Assembly (NCBI RefSeq): GCF_010435915.1
Contig: NZ_JAAFZH010000002.1
Location: 248,001-312,000 of the forward strand
Length of the DNA stretch: 64,000 bases
Source of the DNA: Spirosoma terrae
Lineage (GTDB): Bacteria; Bacteroidota; Bacteroidia; Cytophagales; Spirosomataceae
Direction of reading: 5' to 3'
The first letter of the stretch is position 1, and each line of letters begins with the position of its first letter. The notes below the pieces were generated by a model that made no database searches, was not told where the DNA came from, and was given only the letters and a program-made list of their open reading frames with translations. Positions 8,646 to 19,130 of this stretch are shown here, piece by piece. The translations under genes and the position numbers were made by a program.

Positions 8646-9731
8646 ATGTCCGAATTTACTCCTCAGACGAACCGGATAACGCCCTTTGCTACTGATGCGC
8701 TGGCGCTACTCAAACGTTTGATTGCGACACAATCGTTTAGCCGCGAAGAAGATAAAACGGCTCGTATCATAGGTGATTTTTTTCAGGAAAGACAGATTCC
8801 TTTTCAGCGCCTGAAAAATAATGTATGGGCTAAAAATCGCCATTTCGATGAGCAAAAGCCTACTATTTTGCTGAACTCGCACCATGATACCGTTAAACCC
8901 AACAAATCCTGGACGCTCGATCCGCTGGAACCACTCGTAAAGGATGATAAACTGTTTGGGCTTGGGTCAAATGATGCGGGTGGTTGTCTGGTTTCCTTAC
9001 TCGCTACGTTTGCTTATTTCTACGATCGGCCGGATATGGCCTACAATATCGTGATGGCGGCTTCGGCTGAGGAAGAGATTTCGGGGCGAGATGGATTGGA
9101 GTTATTACTGCCTGAGCTTCCGCCAATTAGCTTTGCTATTGTTGGCGAACCTACCGAAATGCAGTTGGCAATAGCTGAGAAAGGGCTGCTGGTTATCGAC
9201 TGTACAGCGCATGGGATCAGCGGCCATGCCGCTCGCGATGAGGGAGATAACGCCATATACAAGGCTATTCGCGATATTAACTGGCTTACTACGTATCAGT
9301 TCCCCAGAGTATCGCCAACGCTTGGACCAGTCAAACTGTCGGTAACACTGATTAATGCGGGTACGCAGCACAACGTAGTGCCGGATACCTGCACGTTTAC
9401 CATCGACGCCCGTGTAACGGAGCAGTACACGCTCGAAGAAGTAATTGACACCATACGGGAAAACATTCAATCGGAAGTGCATCCCCGATCGGTTCGGTTA
9501 AAACCCTCCAGTATTCCTGCCGATCATCCAATCGTAAAGGCTGGTCTTGCGCTGGGACGCTATACATACGGTTCGCCTACAACGTCGGATCAGGCCGTTT
9601 TGAACTGCCCTTCGCTTAAATGTGGCCCTGGTCATTCTGGCCGTTCGCACTCGGCGGATGAATTTATCTATCTCCGCGAAATAGAAGAAGGAGTAACAGG
9701 ATACATTCAAATGGTAGAGCAGGTTCTCTAA
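8646..9731 (+). CDS. M20-family amidohydrolase, ArgE-type N-acyl-ornithine deacylase
   Basis: 361 residues with all M20 metal motifs: LNSHHDT (His ligand and Asp, near 78), GSNDAGG (bridging Asp near 109), AEEE (catalytic/bridging Glu pair near 140), GEPTE (ligand near 167), and C-terminal GPGHSGRSHSADEF with the last His ligand. The dimerisation domain lies between (GISGHAARDEG). Bacteroidota members with this sequence pattern are annotated as acetyl- or succinyl-ornithine deacetylases in arginine synthesis; the acyl group cannot be decided here. No other arg gene is adjacent. Expressed from the promoter with the unusual inverted repeat just upstream. Confidence 0.85.
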   Translation: MSEFTPQTNRITPFATDALALLKRLIATQSFSREEDKTARIIGDFFQERQIPFQRLKNNVWAKNRHFDEQKPTILLNSHHDTVKPNKSWTLDPLEPLVKDDKLFGLGSNDAGGCLVSLLATFAYFYDRPDMAYNIVMAASAEEEISGRDGLELLLPELPPISFAIVGEPTEMQLAIAEKGLLVIDCTAHGISGHAARDEGDNAIYKAIRDINWLTTYQFPRVSPTLGPVKLSVTLINAGTQHNVVPDTCTFTIDARVTEQYTLEEVIDTIRENIQSEVHPRSVRLKPSSIPADHPIVKAGLALGRYTYGSPTTSDQAVLNCPSLKCGPGHSGRSHSADEFIYLREIEEGVTGYIQMVEQVL

Positions 9732-9940
9732 GCAATTCGCGATACATGAATAGTTGGTTATCTGGTATGGCAGTTCGACGCAATACGTTGAATTGCCTGA
9801 GATGACTTCTCCCAATACATACGGTCTTTAGAGAGATAGCTAATTTTTGTTAATCAATTAGCAGTAAAACTGTATGGATCCTTTGTTTTAGTTAGTCAGT
9901 AGTTGAATATATAAACATTTCTTTCCTCGGAAATGTAACC

Positions 9941-11098
9941 TTGAAAATGAGAAATTTGCGTAGCGTAAATCAGGTTTTTATTACGTTCCTGAGTGTAACC
10001 GTATTGGCAGGAACGAGCTTTAGTCAGGGCTCATCGAAAAAAAATCAAGCAGTAAACCATACGTATAGCCACGAAGCGTTTTCGCCAGCTTATATTAAGG
10101 ATGCGTTAGTTAAATCCGCCAAATGGCAGCTTAAACATCCTAAACACAGTATTACTGACTGGACCAACGGCGCATTTTATGCTGGTTTATTTGCCGCCTA
10201 CGAAGCAACGCAGTCTGCCGAAATACTGGATTCATTGTTAGCCATTGGTGAACGAGCAAAATGGCGTCCGGGCCCACGATACGATCATGCCGACGATATT
10301 GCTGTCTGTCAGACGTATATTGACCTGTATCGTATTAAACGAGATCCGCGTATGATTCAGCCCACCCTCGATACGATTCATAAATTAAGAACCGTATCGG
10401 GCAATGAAATCATAAAACATGGCCTGACCTGGTGGTGGTGCGATGCTTTGTTTATGGCCCCGCCTACATTAGCTAAGCTAAGTGCTACGTTGGATGATCC
10501 TGCTTTTAATACATTCTCTGATTTGCTGTTTAAGCAAACGTATCAGCTACTGTATAACCAACGAGAACATCTATTTGCCCGTGATGCCAACTATCTGATT
10601 GATGCCAAGGGCGCAGGTAAGAAAGAAACCAATGGACAGCCGATTTTCTGGTCGCGTGGAAATGGTTGGGTATTAGGTGGCCTGGTACGCGTTCTGAATG
10701 AATTACCACCTAAACATCCGACGCGTTCATTCTATATTGATCTCTACAAGCAGATGAGTGAACGTATCGTTTCATTGCAGCAGCCAGATGGTTTATGGCG
10801 GGCCAGTTTGCTCGATCCGGCTGCCTATCCTGGTGGAGAAGCCAGTGGCTCTGGTTTCGATTGTTACGCCCTGGCCTGGGGAATCAATCAGGGAATTTTG
10901 CTTAAAGAAACTTACCAGCCTGCTGTTGAAAAAGCGTGGATAGCGTTAACAAAGTTGATGTCGCCGGAAGGACGGGTTGGCTGGGTGCAGCCCATCGGCG
11001 CTGATCCTCGACGTAACTTTAGCGAAGACAGTTGGGAGGTTTATGGAACAGGAGCTTTTTTGCTGGCTGGATCGGAAATGATCAAACTGAATCCTTAG
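9941..11098 (+). CDS. Glycoside hydrolase family 105 (unsaturated rhamnogalacturonyl hydrolase type)
   Basis: 385 residues with a signal peptide (LAGTSFSQG). It has the alpha/alpha-barrel motifs of the YteR/GH105 group: DWTNGAFYAGL, RYDHADDIAVCQTY with the catalytic aspartate region, GLTWWWCDALFMAPP, FWSRGNGWVLGGL and PGGEASGSGFDCYALAWGIN. The family hydrates the unsaturated uronic acid left by pectate or rhamnogalacturonan lyases, releasing the sugar. Export suggests periplasmic action. Not in a visible polysaccharide-utilisation locus. A 7-bp inverted repeat (ACATTTC/GAAATGT, 9915-9936) sits right before the start codon; the second ATG at 9947 is also possible. Confidence 0.88.
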   Translation: MKMRNLRSVNQVFITFLSVTVLAGTSFSQGSSKKNQAVNHTYSHEAFSPAYIKDALVKSAKWQLKHPKHSITDWTNGAFYAGLFAAYEATQSAEILDSLLAIGERAKWRPGPRYDHADDIAVCQTYIDLYRIKRDPRMIQPTLDTIHKLRTVSGNEIIKHGLTWWWCDALFMAPPTLAKLSATLDDPAFNTFSDLLFKQTYQLLYNQREHLFARDANYLIDAKGAGKKETNGQPIFWSRGNGWVLGGLVRVLNELPPKHPTRSFYIDLYKQMSERIVSLQQPDGLWRASLLDPAAYPGGEASGSGFDCYALAWGINQGILLKETYQPAVEKAWIALTKLMSPEGRVGWVQPIGADPRRNFSEDSWEVYGTGAFLLAGSEMIKLNP

Positions 11099-11318
11099 AA
11101 CCTATTATGGCTTTGCTTCAGTAGCCTTGCTGGCCGACGCTTTTCAAGAATAAGTGCTTTACCACCAATGACACAGACTCGGTTCTGCTATCTGAACTGG
11201 GTTTGTAAAAAGTATCGTTGGGCGCGGAAAATTAATAATGGCTTTCAGAATAGATGCCAACAAATGCCGTATTTTGGCGGTTAGTTGAACATACACGACG
11301 ATATAAGATTCCTTCATT

Positions 11319-12299
11319 ATGTTATACCCTCTTACATTCGAGACAATTTATAAAGATAAAATCTGGGGTGGCCAGAAGATAAATACCATTCTTGGGAAAG
11401 ATTTTTCACCACTACCGAATTGTGGGGAAACCTGGGAAGTATCTGATGTTGAGGGGAACGTATCGGTTGTGAAGGAGGGAAGCCTGCAGGGTAAAACGTT
11501 ACGTGAACTGGTTGAGCAATACAAAGAGGAACTGGTTGGCAAACACGTATATGACCAATACGGCAATCGATTTCCGCTACTGATTAAGTTTATTGATGCC
11601 AACGACGATCTGTCGATTCAGGTCCATCCCGACGATGCGCTGGCTGCTAAACGGAATAGTGGCTTTGGAAAAACCGAGATGTGGTATATCATGCAGGCCG
11701 ACGAAGGTGCTAAGCTAAATTCCGGGTTTAATCGGGAGGTAACGAAGGAAGAGTACGTACAGGCCGTGGCTGATAATACCATTCAGGATATTCTGAATAT
11801 TGAGCCAGCTCAGCCCGGCGATGTGTTCTTTTTGCCAGCTGGTCGGGTTCATTATATCGGAAAGGGGTTGCTACTGGCCGAAATTCAGCAAACTTCCGAC
11901 ACTACGTATCGTATTTATGATTTCGATCGGGTAGATGCTACCACAGGCCAGAAACGTGAACTGCATACAGATCTTGCCGTAGACGCTATCGATTATCAAC
12001 ATTACGATCATTATAAAACGCAGTACGAGAAAAAGCTCAACGAGAGTGTCAATGCCGTAACGAGCAACTACTTTGTTACGAACGTATTAAATTTTGAGCA
12101 GGAAGTTGAACACGACTATAGCCACATCGATTCGTTTGTGATTCTGATATGTGTAGGCGGTTCGTTAACGATTGAAGCAGCGGGTGGGTATAGCGTACCG
12201 CTCAAAATGGGTCAGTGTGCGCTCATTCCAGCATCAGTAAACAACGTAACGCTAGTGCCCGATGGATCGATGACCGTTCTGGAAACATACGTACCATAA
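11319..12299 (+). CDS. manA: Mannose-6-phosphate isomerase, class I
   Basis: 326 residues, the short form usual in Bacteroidota. It interconverts mannose-6-phosphate and fructose-6-phosphate with a bound zinc. Family marks: KIWGGQKIN at the start, NCGETWEVSD, FPLLIKFIDANDDLSIQVHPDD (zinc ligands Gln and His), KTEMWYIM (Glu ligand), and FLPAGRVHYIGKGLLLAEIQQTSDTTYRIYDFDR containing the last His ligand and the active-site Arg. Ends 94 bp before a strong terminator. A cytoplasmic single-gene unit. Confidence 0.94.
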   Translation: MLYPLTFETIYKDKIWGGQKINTILGKDFSPLPNCGETWEVSDVEGNVSVVKEGSLQGKTLRELVEQYKEELVGKHVYDQYGNRFPLLIKFIDANDDLSIQVHPDDALAAKRNSGFGKTEMWYIMQADEGAKLNSGFNREVTKEEYVQAVADNTIQDILNIEPAQPGDVFFLPAGRVHYIGKGLLLAEIQQTSDTTYRIYDFDRVDATTGQKRELHTDLAVDAIDYQHYDHYKTQYEKKLNESVNAVTSNYFVTNVLNFEQEVEHDYSHIDSFVILICVGGSLTIEAAGGYSVPLKMGQCALIPASVNNVTLVPDGSMTVLETYVP

Positions 12300-12392
12300 A
12301 GAGGTGTAGGCTGTATGATCGGCTTGGATGACGACGACAGCAATAGCTTATTTTTAAAATTCTTAAAAAAATAATACGCCCAATCGGAGCAG

Positions 12393-12434
12393 ATCGCGGA
12401 CAAGAGTTTACTAAACTCTTGTCCGCGATTTTTG
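12393..12434 (+). terminator. Strong terminator after manA
   Basis: Perfect 18-bp arms 12393-12410 and 12412-12429 with a single-base centre, followed by TTTTTGATTTTT. The 252 bp after it, up to the efflux operon, contain no convincing gene. Confidence 0.9.
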
Positions 12435-12686
12435 ATTTTTAGTCGCCTAATTTACAGCGATTTAATTGAGTTTTAATACGAAATGGTCAAACGGCCAGAC
12501 TGTCAGAAGGCTTAAGTCGGAGATTGGTCCGCACCTGATGAGCGAAAAGTCAGGCCGTTTTATTGGGAACGAGTCAATTCAAATGCCGGTTTACTGAACG
12601 AGCTTCGCTGGTCTGCTAAAGGTATTCCGGCTTTTGTAGGTGTAGGGCCAATTCTAGGGCGGAGCTTATGCACTACCTTATATACT

Positions 12687-13850
12687 ATGTTCTCTCAAGT
12701 TCACTATAGCCCAACGTTTGCTGCTGTCTTCCTCGCCACCAGTTTGTTAAGTTGTTCGTCAGAACAGACTCAGAATCAGGCGGCAACAGAGGTTCCTGCT
12801 CTGCCCGTTGTTCAGGTCAAACAATCGTCAGTCACTACGTATCAGGAGTTTGCGGCAACGCTTGAAGGTCGTGTCAATGTTGATATTCGGCCGCAGGTGG
12901 AGGGCTACCTGGAAAAAATATATGTCGATGAAGGGGCTTCAGTCCGCAAAGGGCAACCCCTGTTTCGGATCGATACCCGGACGTATCGTGAGCAGGTCGG
13001 TAATGCCGATGCTACGTTGTTATCGGCCAAAGCGAACCTGGAAAAAGCGGCTCTGGAGGTGACTCGACTGACACCGCTGGTTGAGAATAATGTTGTGTCG
13101 GACGTACAACTGAAAGCTGCTCAATCGGCCTATGCTGCGGCCAAAGCGAATGTTGAGCAGGCCAAATCAATGCTGGGTAATGCCAACGTCAATCTGGATA
13201 GAACCCTTATCAAAGCGCCGGTTAGTGGTTTCATTGGTCGTTTGCCTTACAAAGCGGGCAGTTTGGTTGGACGCTCGGAGGTTCAGCCATTGACTACCGT
13301 ATCAGACGTACAGGAAATTTATGCGTATTTCTCAATGAGTGAGGTCGATTTTCTCCGGTTCACGCAACAGGCGTCGGGAGGGAGTATGGCCGATAAGATC
13401 AGGAAATTACCTGCTGTGGATCTGATTCTGGCCGACGGAAAAGCCTATGCCCAGAAAGGGCACGTAGAAATGGTTTCCGGGCAATTTGACAAGACGATGG
13501 GCGCCATCAGTTTTCGGGCCGTTTTTCCGAATTCACTGGGTTTGTTACGTTCCGGAATAACCGGCCGCGTCCGTATTCCAGAGCATCATTCGTCGGTTGT
13601 GTTGGTGCCTCAGGAGGCAACGTTTGAGCGTCAGGACCGAGTGTTCGTTTTTGCCCTAGCAGACAGTAATAAAGTCGTTAGCAAGCCACTGCAGATTGTG
13701 GGGAAAAGCGGCAACTATTACCTGATTTCGAAGGGCATACAGCCCGGCGACCGTATTGTTCATGACGGGCTGGACCGTTTGCGCGATGGCGATGTCATTG
13801 CCCCAAAGCCAATGGCTACGGATAGTAGCCACGTAGCAGAGACGCTATAA
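12687..13850 (+). CDS. RND efflux periplasmic adaptor lipoprotein (AcrA/MexA type)
   Basis: 387 residues. The signal ends in a lipobox LLSC with Cys near residue 23, so it is lipid-anchored on the inner membrane. Domains in order: lipoyl half (VDIRPQVEGYLEKIYVDEG, RKGQPLFRID), alpha-hairpin of about 70 residues (LLSAKANLEKAALEVTRL to AAKANVEQAKSML), second lipoyl half (RTLIKAPVSGFIGRL), beta-barrel and membrane-proximal domain. It bridges the pump and the outer-membrane channel. First gene of a three-gene operon with the pump 67 bp downstream. Substrate unknown. Confidence 0.95.
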   Translation: MFSQVHYSPTFAAVFLATSLLSCSSEQTQNQAATEVPALPVVQVKQSSVTTYQEFAATLEGRVNVDIRPQVEGYLEKIYVDEGASVRKGQPLFRIDTRTYREQVGNADATLLSAKANLEKAALEVTRLTPLVENNVVSDVQLKAAQSAYAAAKANVEQAKSMLGNANVNLDRTLIKAPVSGFIGRLPYKAGSLVGRSEVQPLTTVSDVQEIYAYFSMSEVDFLRFTQQASGGSMADKIRKLPAVDLILADGKAYAQKGHVEMVSGQFDKTMGAISFRAVFPNSLGLLRSGITGRVRIPEHHSSVVLVPQEATFERQDRVFVFALADSNKVVSKPLQIVGKSGNYYLISKGIQPGDRIVHDGLDRLRDGDVIAPKPMATDSSHVAETL

Positions 13851-13917
13851 GATCAGTCAACAAAGTCAATGGGTTTCGGTATGAGCATTCCTCATATTGA
13901 AATGCTTCTCTACAATC

Positions 13918-16900
13918 ATGCTCAAACTATTTATTGAACGTCCTGTTCTGGCCACAGTTATTTCGATTCTACTGGTCATACTAGGCGTAATATCGCTGGT
14001 GACGCTGCCCGTTACGCAGTTTCCCGAAATTGCCCCGCCCAGCGTTCAGGTAGCGGCATCGTATCCGGGTGCCAATGCCGAGGTAGTAGCGCGTTCGGTG
14101 GCAACTCCGCTCGAAGAAGCCATCAATGGGGTCGAAAACATGACGTACATGACATCATCGTCGGGAAACGATGGGTCGGTAGCGATTAACGTTTATTTCA
14201 AACTCGGTACCAACCCCGATCTGGCAGCGGTGAACGTACAGAACCGCGTAGCGAAAGCCACCAGCTTGTTGCCTGCCGAGGTTATTCAGGCGGGTATTTC
14301 GACCCAGAAGCAACAAAACAGCATGATTATGATCCTCAACCTGAATAGTAATGAGGATGTATATGATGAAACGTTTTTGCAGAACTACGCCAAAATTAAC
14401 CTGATTCCTGAATTACAGCGGGTTAACGGAGTTGGGCAGGTCATGGTGTTTGGGGTAAAAGATTATTCCATGCGTATCTGGTTAAAACCGGATCGGCTGG
14501 TAGCCTATGGTATGTCTCCGCAGGAGGTTTTGGGGGCCATTCGCGAACAGAATCTGGAAGCCGCACCGGGAAAAATTGGCGAAAACAGCCAGGAAGCGTT
14601 CGAATACGTAATCAAATACAAAGGCAAACTGAATCAGCCCGAAGAGTACGAAAACATCGTTCTGAAAGCAAATGCCGATGGGTCTACTATTCTTCTGAAA
14701 GACGTAGCACGCATTGAATTCGGGTCGTTTACGTATAGTGGCGACACCCGAGTGAACGGACGGCCCAGCGTTGGAATTGCGGTTAACCAAATGGCCGGAT
14801 CAAACGCCAACGATATTCAGGTGGCTATTCTGGCTATCATGGATAAAGCGGCAACCGCGTTTCCTAAAGGCATTAATTATACGATCGGTTATAGCACAAA
14901 AACATTCCTCGACGAATCGATCGATCAGGTAACCCATACTCTGATTGAAGCGTTTATACTGGTATTTATTGTCGTATTCCTGTTTTTACAGGATTTTCGT
15001 TCGACGCTTATTCCAGCTATTGCGGTGCCGGTGGCTATTGTCGGTACGTTCTTCTTCATGCAGTTGTTTGGGTTTACCATCAACCTGCTGACGCTCTTTG
15101 CGCTGGTACTCGCCATTGGTATTGTAGTCGATGATGCCATCGTGGTGGTCGAAGCCGTTCACGCTAAAATGGAAAAAAGCAGGCAGTCGGCCCGAACCGC
15201 TACGTTACGATCTATGCAGGAGATTTCGGGCGCTATCGTTTCCATTACGTTGGTGATGGCGGCTGTGTTTGTGCCGGTTGGATTCATGAACGGACCGGCG
15301 GGCGTATTTTACCAGCAGTTCGCGTTTACACTGGCGATTGCTATCCTGATTTCGGCGGTCAATGCGCTGACATTGAGTCCAGCCCTGTGTGCGCTACTAC
15401 TGAAAAATACGCATGCCGATGGCCATCACACGAAGAAAGGCTTCCTGAATCGCTTCTTTGACGCGTTCAATGCCGGATTTACATCCATGACCAATAAATA
15501 CCTGGGAAGTCTTCGGTTTTTAATACGTCATAAATTGGTTGGTCTGAGCGGGTTGGCTTTGGTGGGTGCTGTTACGGTCTATCTGATGCGGACAACGCCA
15601 ACCGGGTTTATTCCTTCTGAAGATCAGGGATTTATTGCCTATTCGCTGAAGCTTCCGGCGGGTGCTTCCTTGCAGCGTACCAAGAAAGTTGCGGATAAAA
15701 TAGAAGGTATTCTGCACAAGACGCAGGCGGTTGAACAGCATATCGAAATCAGCGGGTTCAACATGATTGCTAACTCGGTGAGCCCTTCCTATGCCGCTGG
15801 GTTTGTGAAAATGAAGCCTTACGAAGACCGGGGCGATGTAAAGGACCTCCAGCAGGTAGTTGACATGGTTAGTCAGAAAGTGGCTGGTATTGTTGAGGGG
15901 CGTGTTGATGTATTTACCATGCCAACGGTACCCGGTTTTAGCAATGTGGATGGCTTCGAACTCCTGTTGCAGGATCGGACAGGCGGCAAACTCGATAAAC
16001 TCAGTAAGACTGCCAATGCGTTTATCGGCGAGTTACAGAAACGCCCGGAAATAGCGGCTGCTTTTACAACATTCGATACCGAAACGCCCCAGTTCGAAAT
16101 TGAACTGGACGTAAAAAAAGCCAAGCAACTAGGGGTTTCAACCAGCGATATTCTGCAAACTATGCAGGTGTATTACGGCAGTACGTTCGCGTCTGATTTT
16201 AACCGTTTCGGTAAATTCTATCGCGTCATTGCCCAGGCCGATGCGCCGTATCGGGCCGATCCGTCGTCGATGAATAGTGTGTACGTACGAAATGCGATGG
16301 GCGAAATGGTTCCGATGACTACGTTCGTTACGTTAAAGCGTGTGTATGGACCGGAGTCGATTACCCGAAATAACCTCTTTACGTCCGTAATGATCAATGG
16401 TCAGGCCAAACCGGGGTATAGTACGGGCGATGCCATTCGGGCGGTTGAGGAAGTGGCCAAACAAAAATTACCCGTTGGCTATACCTACGAATGGACGGGT
16501 ATGACGCGTGAAGAGATTGCGGCCGGTGGGCAGTCGAGCCTGATTTTTGGGCTAAGTCTGGTGTTTGTCTACTTCCTGTTAGCGGCTCAGTATGAGAGCT
16601 ATATCCTGCCCTGGGCAGTATTGTTGTCTATTCCGACGGGGATTCTGGGCGTTTTTCTATTCATCAATCTGGCCGGTATCGACAACAATATTTATGTGCA
16701 GGTTGGGCTAATTATGCTGATCGGGTTATTGGCTAAAAATGCCATCCTGATTATCGAATACGCCATCCAGCGTCGTCGTGCCGGTATGGGTTTGCTGGCA
16801 TCTTCGCTGGAAGCGGCCAAACTTCGTCTCCGCCCTATTCTGATGACTTCGTTTGCCTTTATTGTTGGGTTAGTACCATTAATGAGTGCTACGGGGGCAT

Positions 16901-17100
16901 CGGCGAAAGGAAATCACTCTATTAGCATTGGCACAGCCGGAGGTATGTTAACGGGTGTTATGCTGGGGTTATTTATCATCCCGGTTCTGTTTGTCATTTT
17001 TCAGGGAATTCAGGAAAAAATCAGCCGGCCTAAAACGGCCGAAGAACGGAAAGCACTGTCTGAAGAAGCCTTTGCCGATAATCCGATAAATCGTAATTAA
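13918..17100 (+). CDS. RND multidrug efflux pump, HAE-1 family (AcrB/MexB type)
   Basis: 1060 residues from the ATG at 13918 (MLKLFIERPVLA, the standard RND start); a GTG-like extension to 13897 lacks family support. It is a proton-driven inner-membrane exporter. Proton-relay residues are present: the aspartate pair in VVDDAIVVVE is at about 405-406 and the lysine in GLLAKNAIL at 940, matching AcrB Asp407/Asp408/Lys940. The two large porter loops and twelve membrane helices fit. It lies between its adaptor and outer-membrane factor, two bases from the latter, so the tripartite complex is complete. No dedicated regulator is adjacent. Confidence 0.97.
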   Translation: MLKLFIERPVLATVISILLVILGVISLVTLPVTQFPEIAPPSVQVAASYPGANAEVVARSVATPLEEAINGVENMTYMTSSSGNDGSVAINVYFKLGTNPDLAAVNVQNRVAKATSLLPAEVIQAGISTQKQQNSMIMILNLNSNEDVYDETFLQNYAKINLIPELQRVNGVGQVMVFGVKDYSMRIWLKPDRLVAYGMSPQEVLGAIREQNLEAAPGKIGENSQEAFEYVIKYKGKLNQPEEYENIVLKANADGSTILLKDVARIEFGSFTYSGDTRVNGRPSVGIAVNQMAGSNANDIQVAILAIMDKAATAFPKGINYTIGYSTKTFLDESIDQVTHTLIEAFILVFIVVFLFLQDFRSTLIPAIAVPVAIVGTFFFMQLFGFTINLLTLFALVLAIGIVVDDAIVVVEAVHAKMEKSRQSARTATLRSMQEISGAIVSITLVMAAVFVPVGFMNGPAGVFYQQFAFTLAIAILISAVNALTLSPALCALLLKNTHADGHHTKKGFLNRFFDAFNAGFTSMTNKYLGSLRFLIRHKLVGLSGLALVGAVTVYLMRTTPTGFIPSEDQGFIAYSLKLPAGASLQRTKKVADKIEGILHKTQAVEQHIEISGFNMIANSVSPSYAAGFVKMKPYEDRGDVKDLQQVVDMVSQKVAGIVEGRVDVFTMPTVPGFSNVDGFELLLQDRTGGKLDKLSKTANAFIGELQKRPEIAAAFTTFDTETPQFEIELDVKKAKQLGVSTSDILQTMQVYYGSTFASDFNRFGKFYRVIAQADAPYRADPSSMNSVYVRNAMGEMVPMTTFVTLKRVYGPESITRNNLFTSVMINGQAKPGYSTGDAIRAVEEVAKQKLPVGYTYEWTGMTREEIAAGGQSSLIFGLSLVFVYFLLAAQYESYILPWAVLLSIPTGILGVFLFINLAGIDNNIYVQVGLIMLIGLLAKNAILIIEYAIQRRRAGMGLLASSLEAAKLRLRPILMTSFAFIVGLVPLMSATGASAKGNHSISIGTAGGMLTGVMLGLFIIPVLFVIFQGIQEKISRPKTAEERKALSEEAFADNPINRN

Positions 17101-17102
17101 TC

Positions 17103-18530
17103 ATGCAGCGAACGTTTTTTTCGTCGTATCGCCTTTACATAGGTATTCTTGCGCTTGCCCTTATTTTTTCAGGCTGTAAAGTAGGGCAGAACTACCAGCG
17201 GCCTAACGCAAACCTGCCGGAGCAATACAGCCAGCGAGTCGTTTCTGATACGGTAACCAGTGCGCAAATACCCTGGCGGGCCTTTTTTCGGGACACCGAG
17301 TTACAGAATCTAATTGGGCAGGCGCTTATCAGTAATTTTGATCTGCAACTGGCCATCAAACGTATCGAAGAAAACCAGGCCTACGTCCGGCAAACCCGAT
17401 ACGCCTTGCTGCCTTCCGTGAATGCCCAAATCACAGGATCAACGGTAACACCTTCCCGGAATAGTTTGAACGGGCTGAGTTTAGAGAACTTTATTGGCAC
17501 GCGCCACCTGGAAGACTTTTCGGCTAATCTGGCTTTATCGTGGGAGCTGGACATCTGGGGGCGTATCCGCCGACAGAATGAAGCGACAATAGCCAGTTTC
17601 CTGCAAACGGAGGAAGCCGCCAAAGCAGTTCGTACCGATTTGGTCGCTAATGTAGCAACGGGCTATTTTAACGTATTGCTGCTGGATGCTCAGCTGGACG
17701 TAGCCAACCGAAATCTGGCGTTGGGCGATACTATTGTGAAACTGGTTCGATTGCAAAAACAGGCTGGCGACGTAACGGAACTGGCCGTTCAGCAGGCAGA
17801 AGCCCAGCGGCAAACGGCCGATCTGCTGCGGTCGCAACTGGAGCAGGCGCTGGTTATCGAACAGAACGGCATTCGGCAATTGCTGGGTGGATGGCCTGGT
17901 AACGTAGCGCGGGGAAGCCGACTAACAACCTATCCAATTGCTGATACGTTGCTGACAGGTGTTCCGGCCCAATTGCTGTCTAACCGGCCCGACGTACGGG
18001 CCAGCGAACTGGGACTGGTTGTTGCCAATGCCAGAGCCGGAGTTGCCAAAGCAAACTTATATCCGGCGCTAACCATTACGGGTAGCGTAGGCTTGAACTC
18101 GTTTCAGGCTGCTAACTGGTTTGCTTTGCCTAATTCGTTGTTTTACAATCTGGCCGCTGGGTTAACACAACCTGTTTTTCTACGACGCCAGTTGAAAACT
18201 CAGGTGGAAGTTGCCGACATTCAGCGAGATGCCGCACAGATTCAGTTTCAGCAACGTTTATCGGTGGCCGTAAAAGAGGTGGCTAATGCGATGGTTCGCG
18301 TTGAGAAATTGCAGGAGCAGGAACGGGTTGCTACGTCCAGAGTTCAGACACTGCAGGGGGCGATCAATAATGCCAGGTTGTTGTTTCGTGGTGGCATGGC
18401 TACTTATCTGGAAGTTATTACGGCACAAAGCAACTCACTTCAGGCCGAATTAACGTTGGCCGATCTTAAACGTCAGCGACTCGGGGCTATGGTTGAGATG
18501 TACCGGGCGCTGGGTGGCGGCTGGAAATAA
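17103..18530 (+). CDS. Outer-membrane efflux lipoprotein, NodT/OprM family
   Basis: 475 residues. The signal ends at a lipobox SGC with Cys near 25. The mature protein starts with KVGQNYQRP, typical of OprM/NodT proteins (xGPDYxxP). Two outer-membrane efflux repeats follow, with LSWELDIWGRIRRQNEA in the first and QLLSNRPDVRASELGLVVANARAGVAKANLYP in the second. It makes the trimeric channel that receives substrate from the RND pump. Starts two bases after the pump stop codon, so it is co-transcribed. No clear terminator hairpin was seen after it. Confidence 0.95.
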   Translation: MQRTFFSSYRLYIGILALALIFSGCKVGQNYQRPNANLPEQYSQRVVSDTVTSAQIPWRAFFRDTELQNLIGQALISNFDLQLAIKRIEENQAYVRQTRYALLPSVNAQITGSTVTPSRNSLNGLSLENFIGTRHLEDFSANLALSWELDIWGRIRRQNEATIASFLQTEEAAKAVRTDLVANVATGYFNVLLLDAQLDVANRNLALGDTIVKLVRLQKQAGDVTELAVQQAEAQRQTADLLRSQLEQALVIEQNGIRQLLGGWPGNVARGSRLTTYPIADTLLTGVPAQLLSNRPDVRASELGLVVANARAGVAKANLYPALTITGSVGLNSFQAANWFALPNSLFYNLAAGLTQPVFLRRQLKTQVEVADIQRDAAQIQFQQRLSVAVKEVANAMVRVEKLQEQERVATSRVQTLQGAINNARLLFRGGMATYLEVITAQSNSLQAELTLADLKRQRLGAMVEMYRALGGGWK

Positions 18531-18673
18531 GTTTTATTTTAGCAATTCCGTATTGTTTGGCATACAAATACGATAGGAGTATAGAGAAGAGAATTCTATA
18601 TTTGTTAAACAAGAGCATACATGCTTATATAGCCTGTTTTTTATGGCTACAGTGATATTCACTCTTGATAGCT

Positions 18674-19111
18674 ATGATGAAACAACGCTTTCCTATCCTA
18701 CTGGTTGACGATGATCCATTGCTGGTCGATGTGCTGAGAAAAGCCGGAGAGACATGCTTTTCGGAAGCCGTATTTACTCAGATTGCCAGTTTTGAAGATG
18801 CCAAAACGTATATCGATGATTTAGAAGGCAGAGGTCCCCGACTCATTTTACTGGATATTGATCTGCAGGACAAAGTCGATGGCTTGGATTTCCTGGCTCT
18901 GCTGCGGGCTCATCCGAAAGGGCGATTAATTCCAGCCGTGATTTTGTCCGCCAATAAAACCCAGAAACTCGTAGAAAGAGCTTATTTCTATGGGGCTTCA
19001 TCTTTTACGACAAAGCCTTTTAGTTATGCTGACTGGAAAACATATCTGACAAATCTGCGGGCGTACTGGTACGAAACGGTTACGCTCATGGATGTCAGAC
19101 ATGAGAAATAG
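18674..19111 (+). CDS. Stand-alone receiver-domain response regulator
   Basis: 145 residues from ATG 18674 (or 18677); the frame can be extended only to a TTG at 18665. It is a CheY-like receiver domain: acidic pocket VDDDPLL (12-14), phospho-acceptor aspartate near 61 in ILLDIDLQD, and the switch lysine in TTKPF. No output domain. Such proteins relay phosphate between a kinase and another partner or act by protein contact. A possible -7 box TATATTTG lies at 18597-18604. The nearest kinase gene (19679) is separated by a terminator and a divergent gene, so partnership is uncertain. Confidence 0.88.
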   Translation: MMKQRFPILLVDDDPLLVDVLRKAGETCFSEAVFTQIASFEDAKTYIDDLEGRGPRLILLDIDLQDKVDGLDFLALLRAHPKGRLIPAVILSANKTQKLVERAYFYGASSFTTKPFSYADWKTYLTNLRAYWYETVTLMDVRHEK

Positions 19112-19130
19112 ACGTAGTGACAAGATTAAT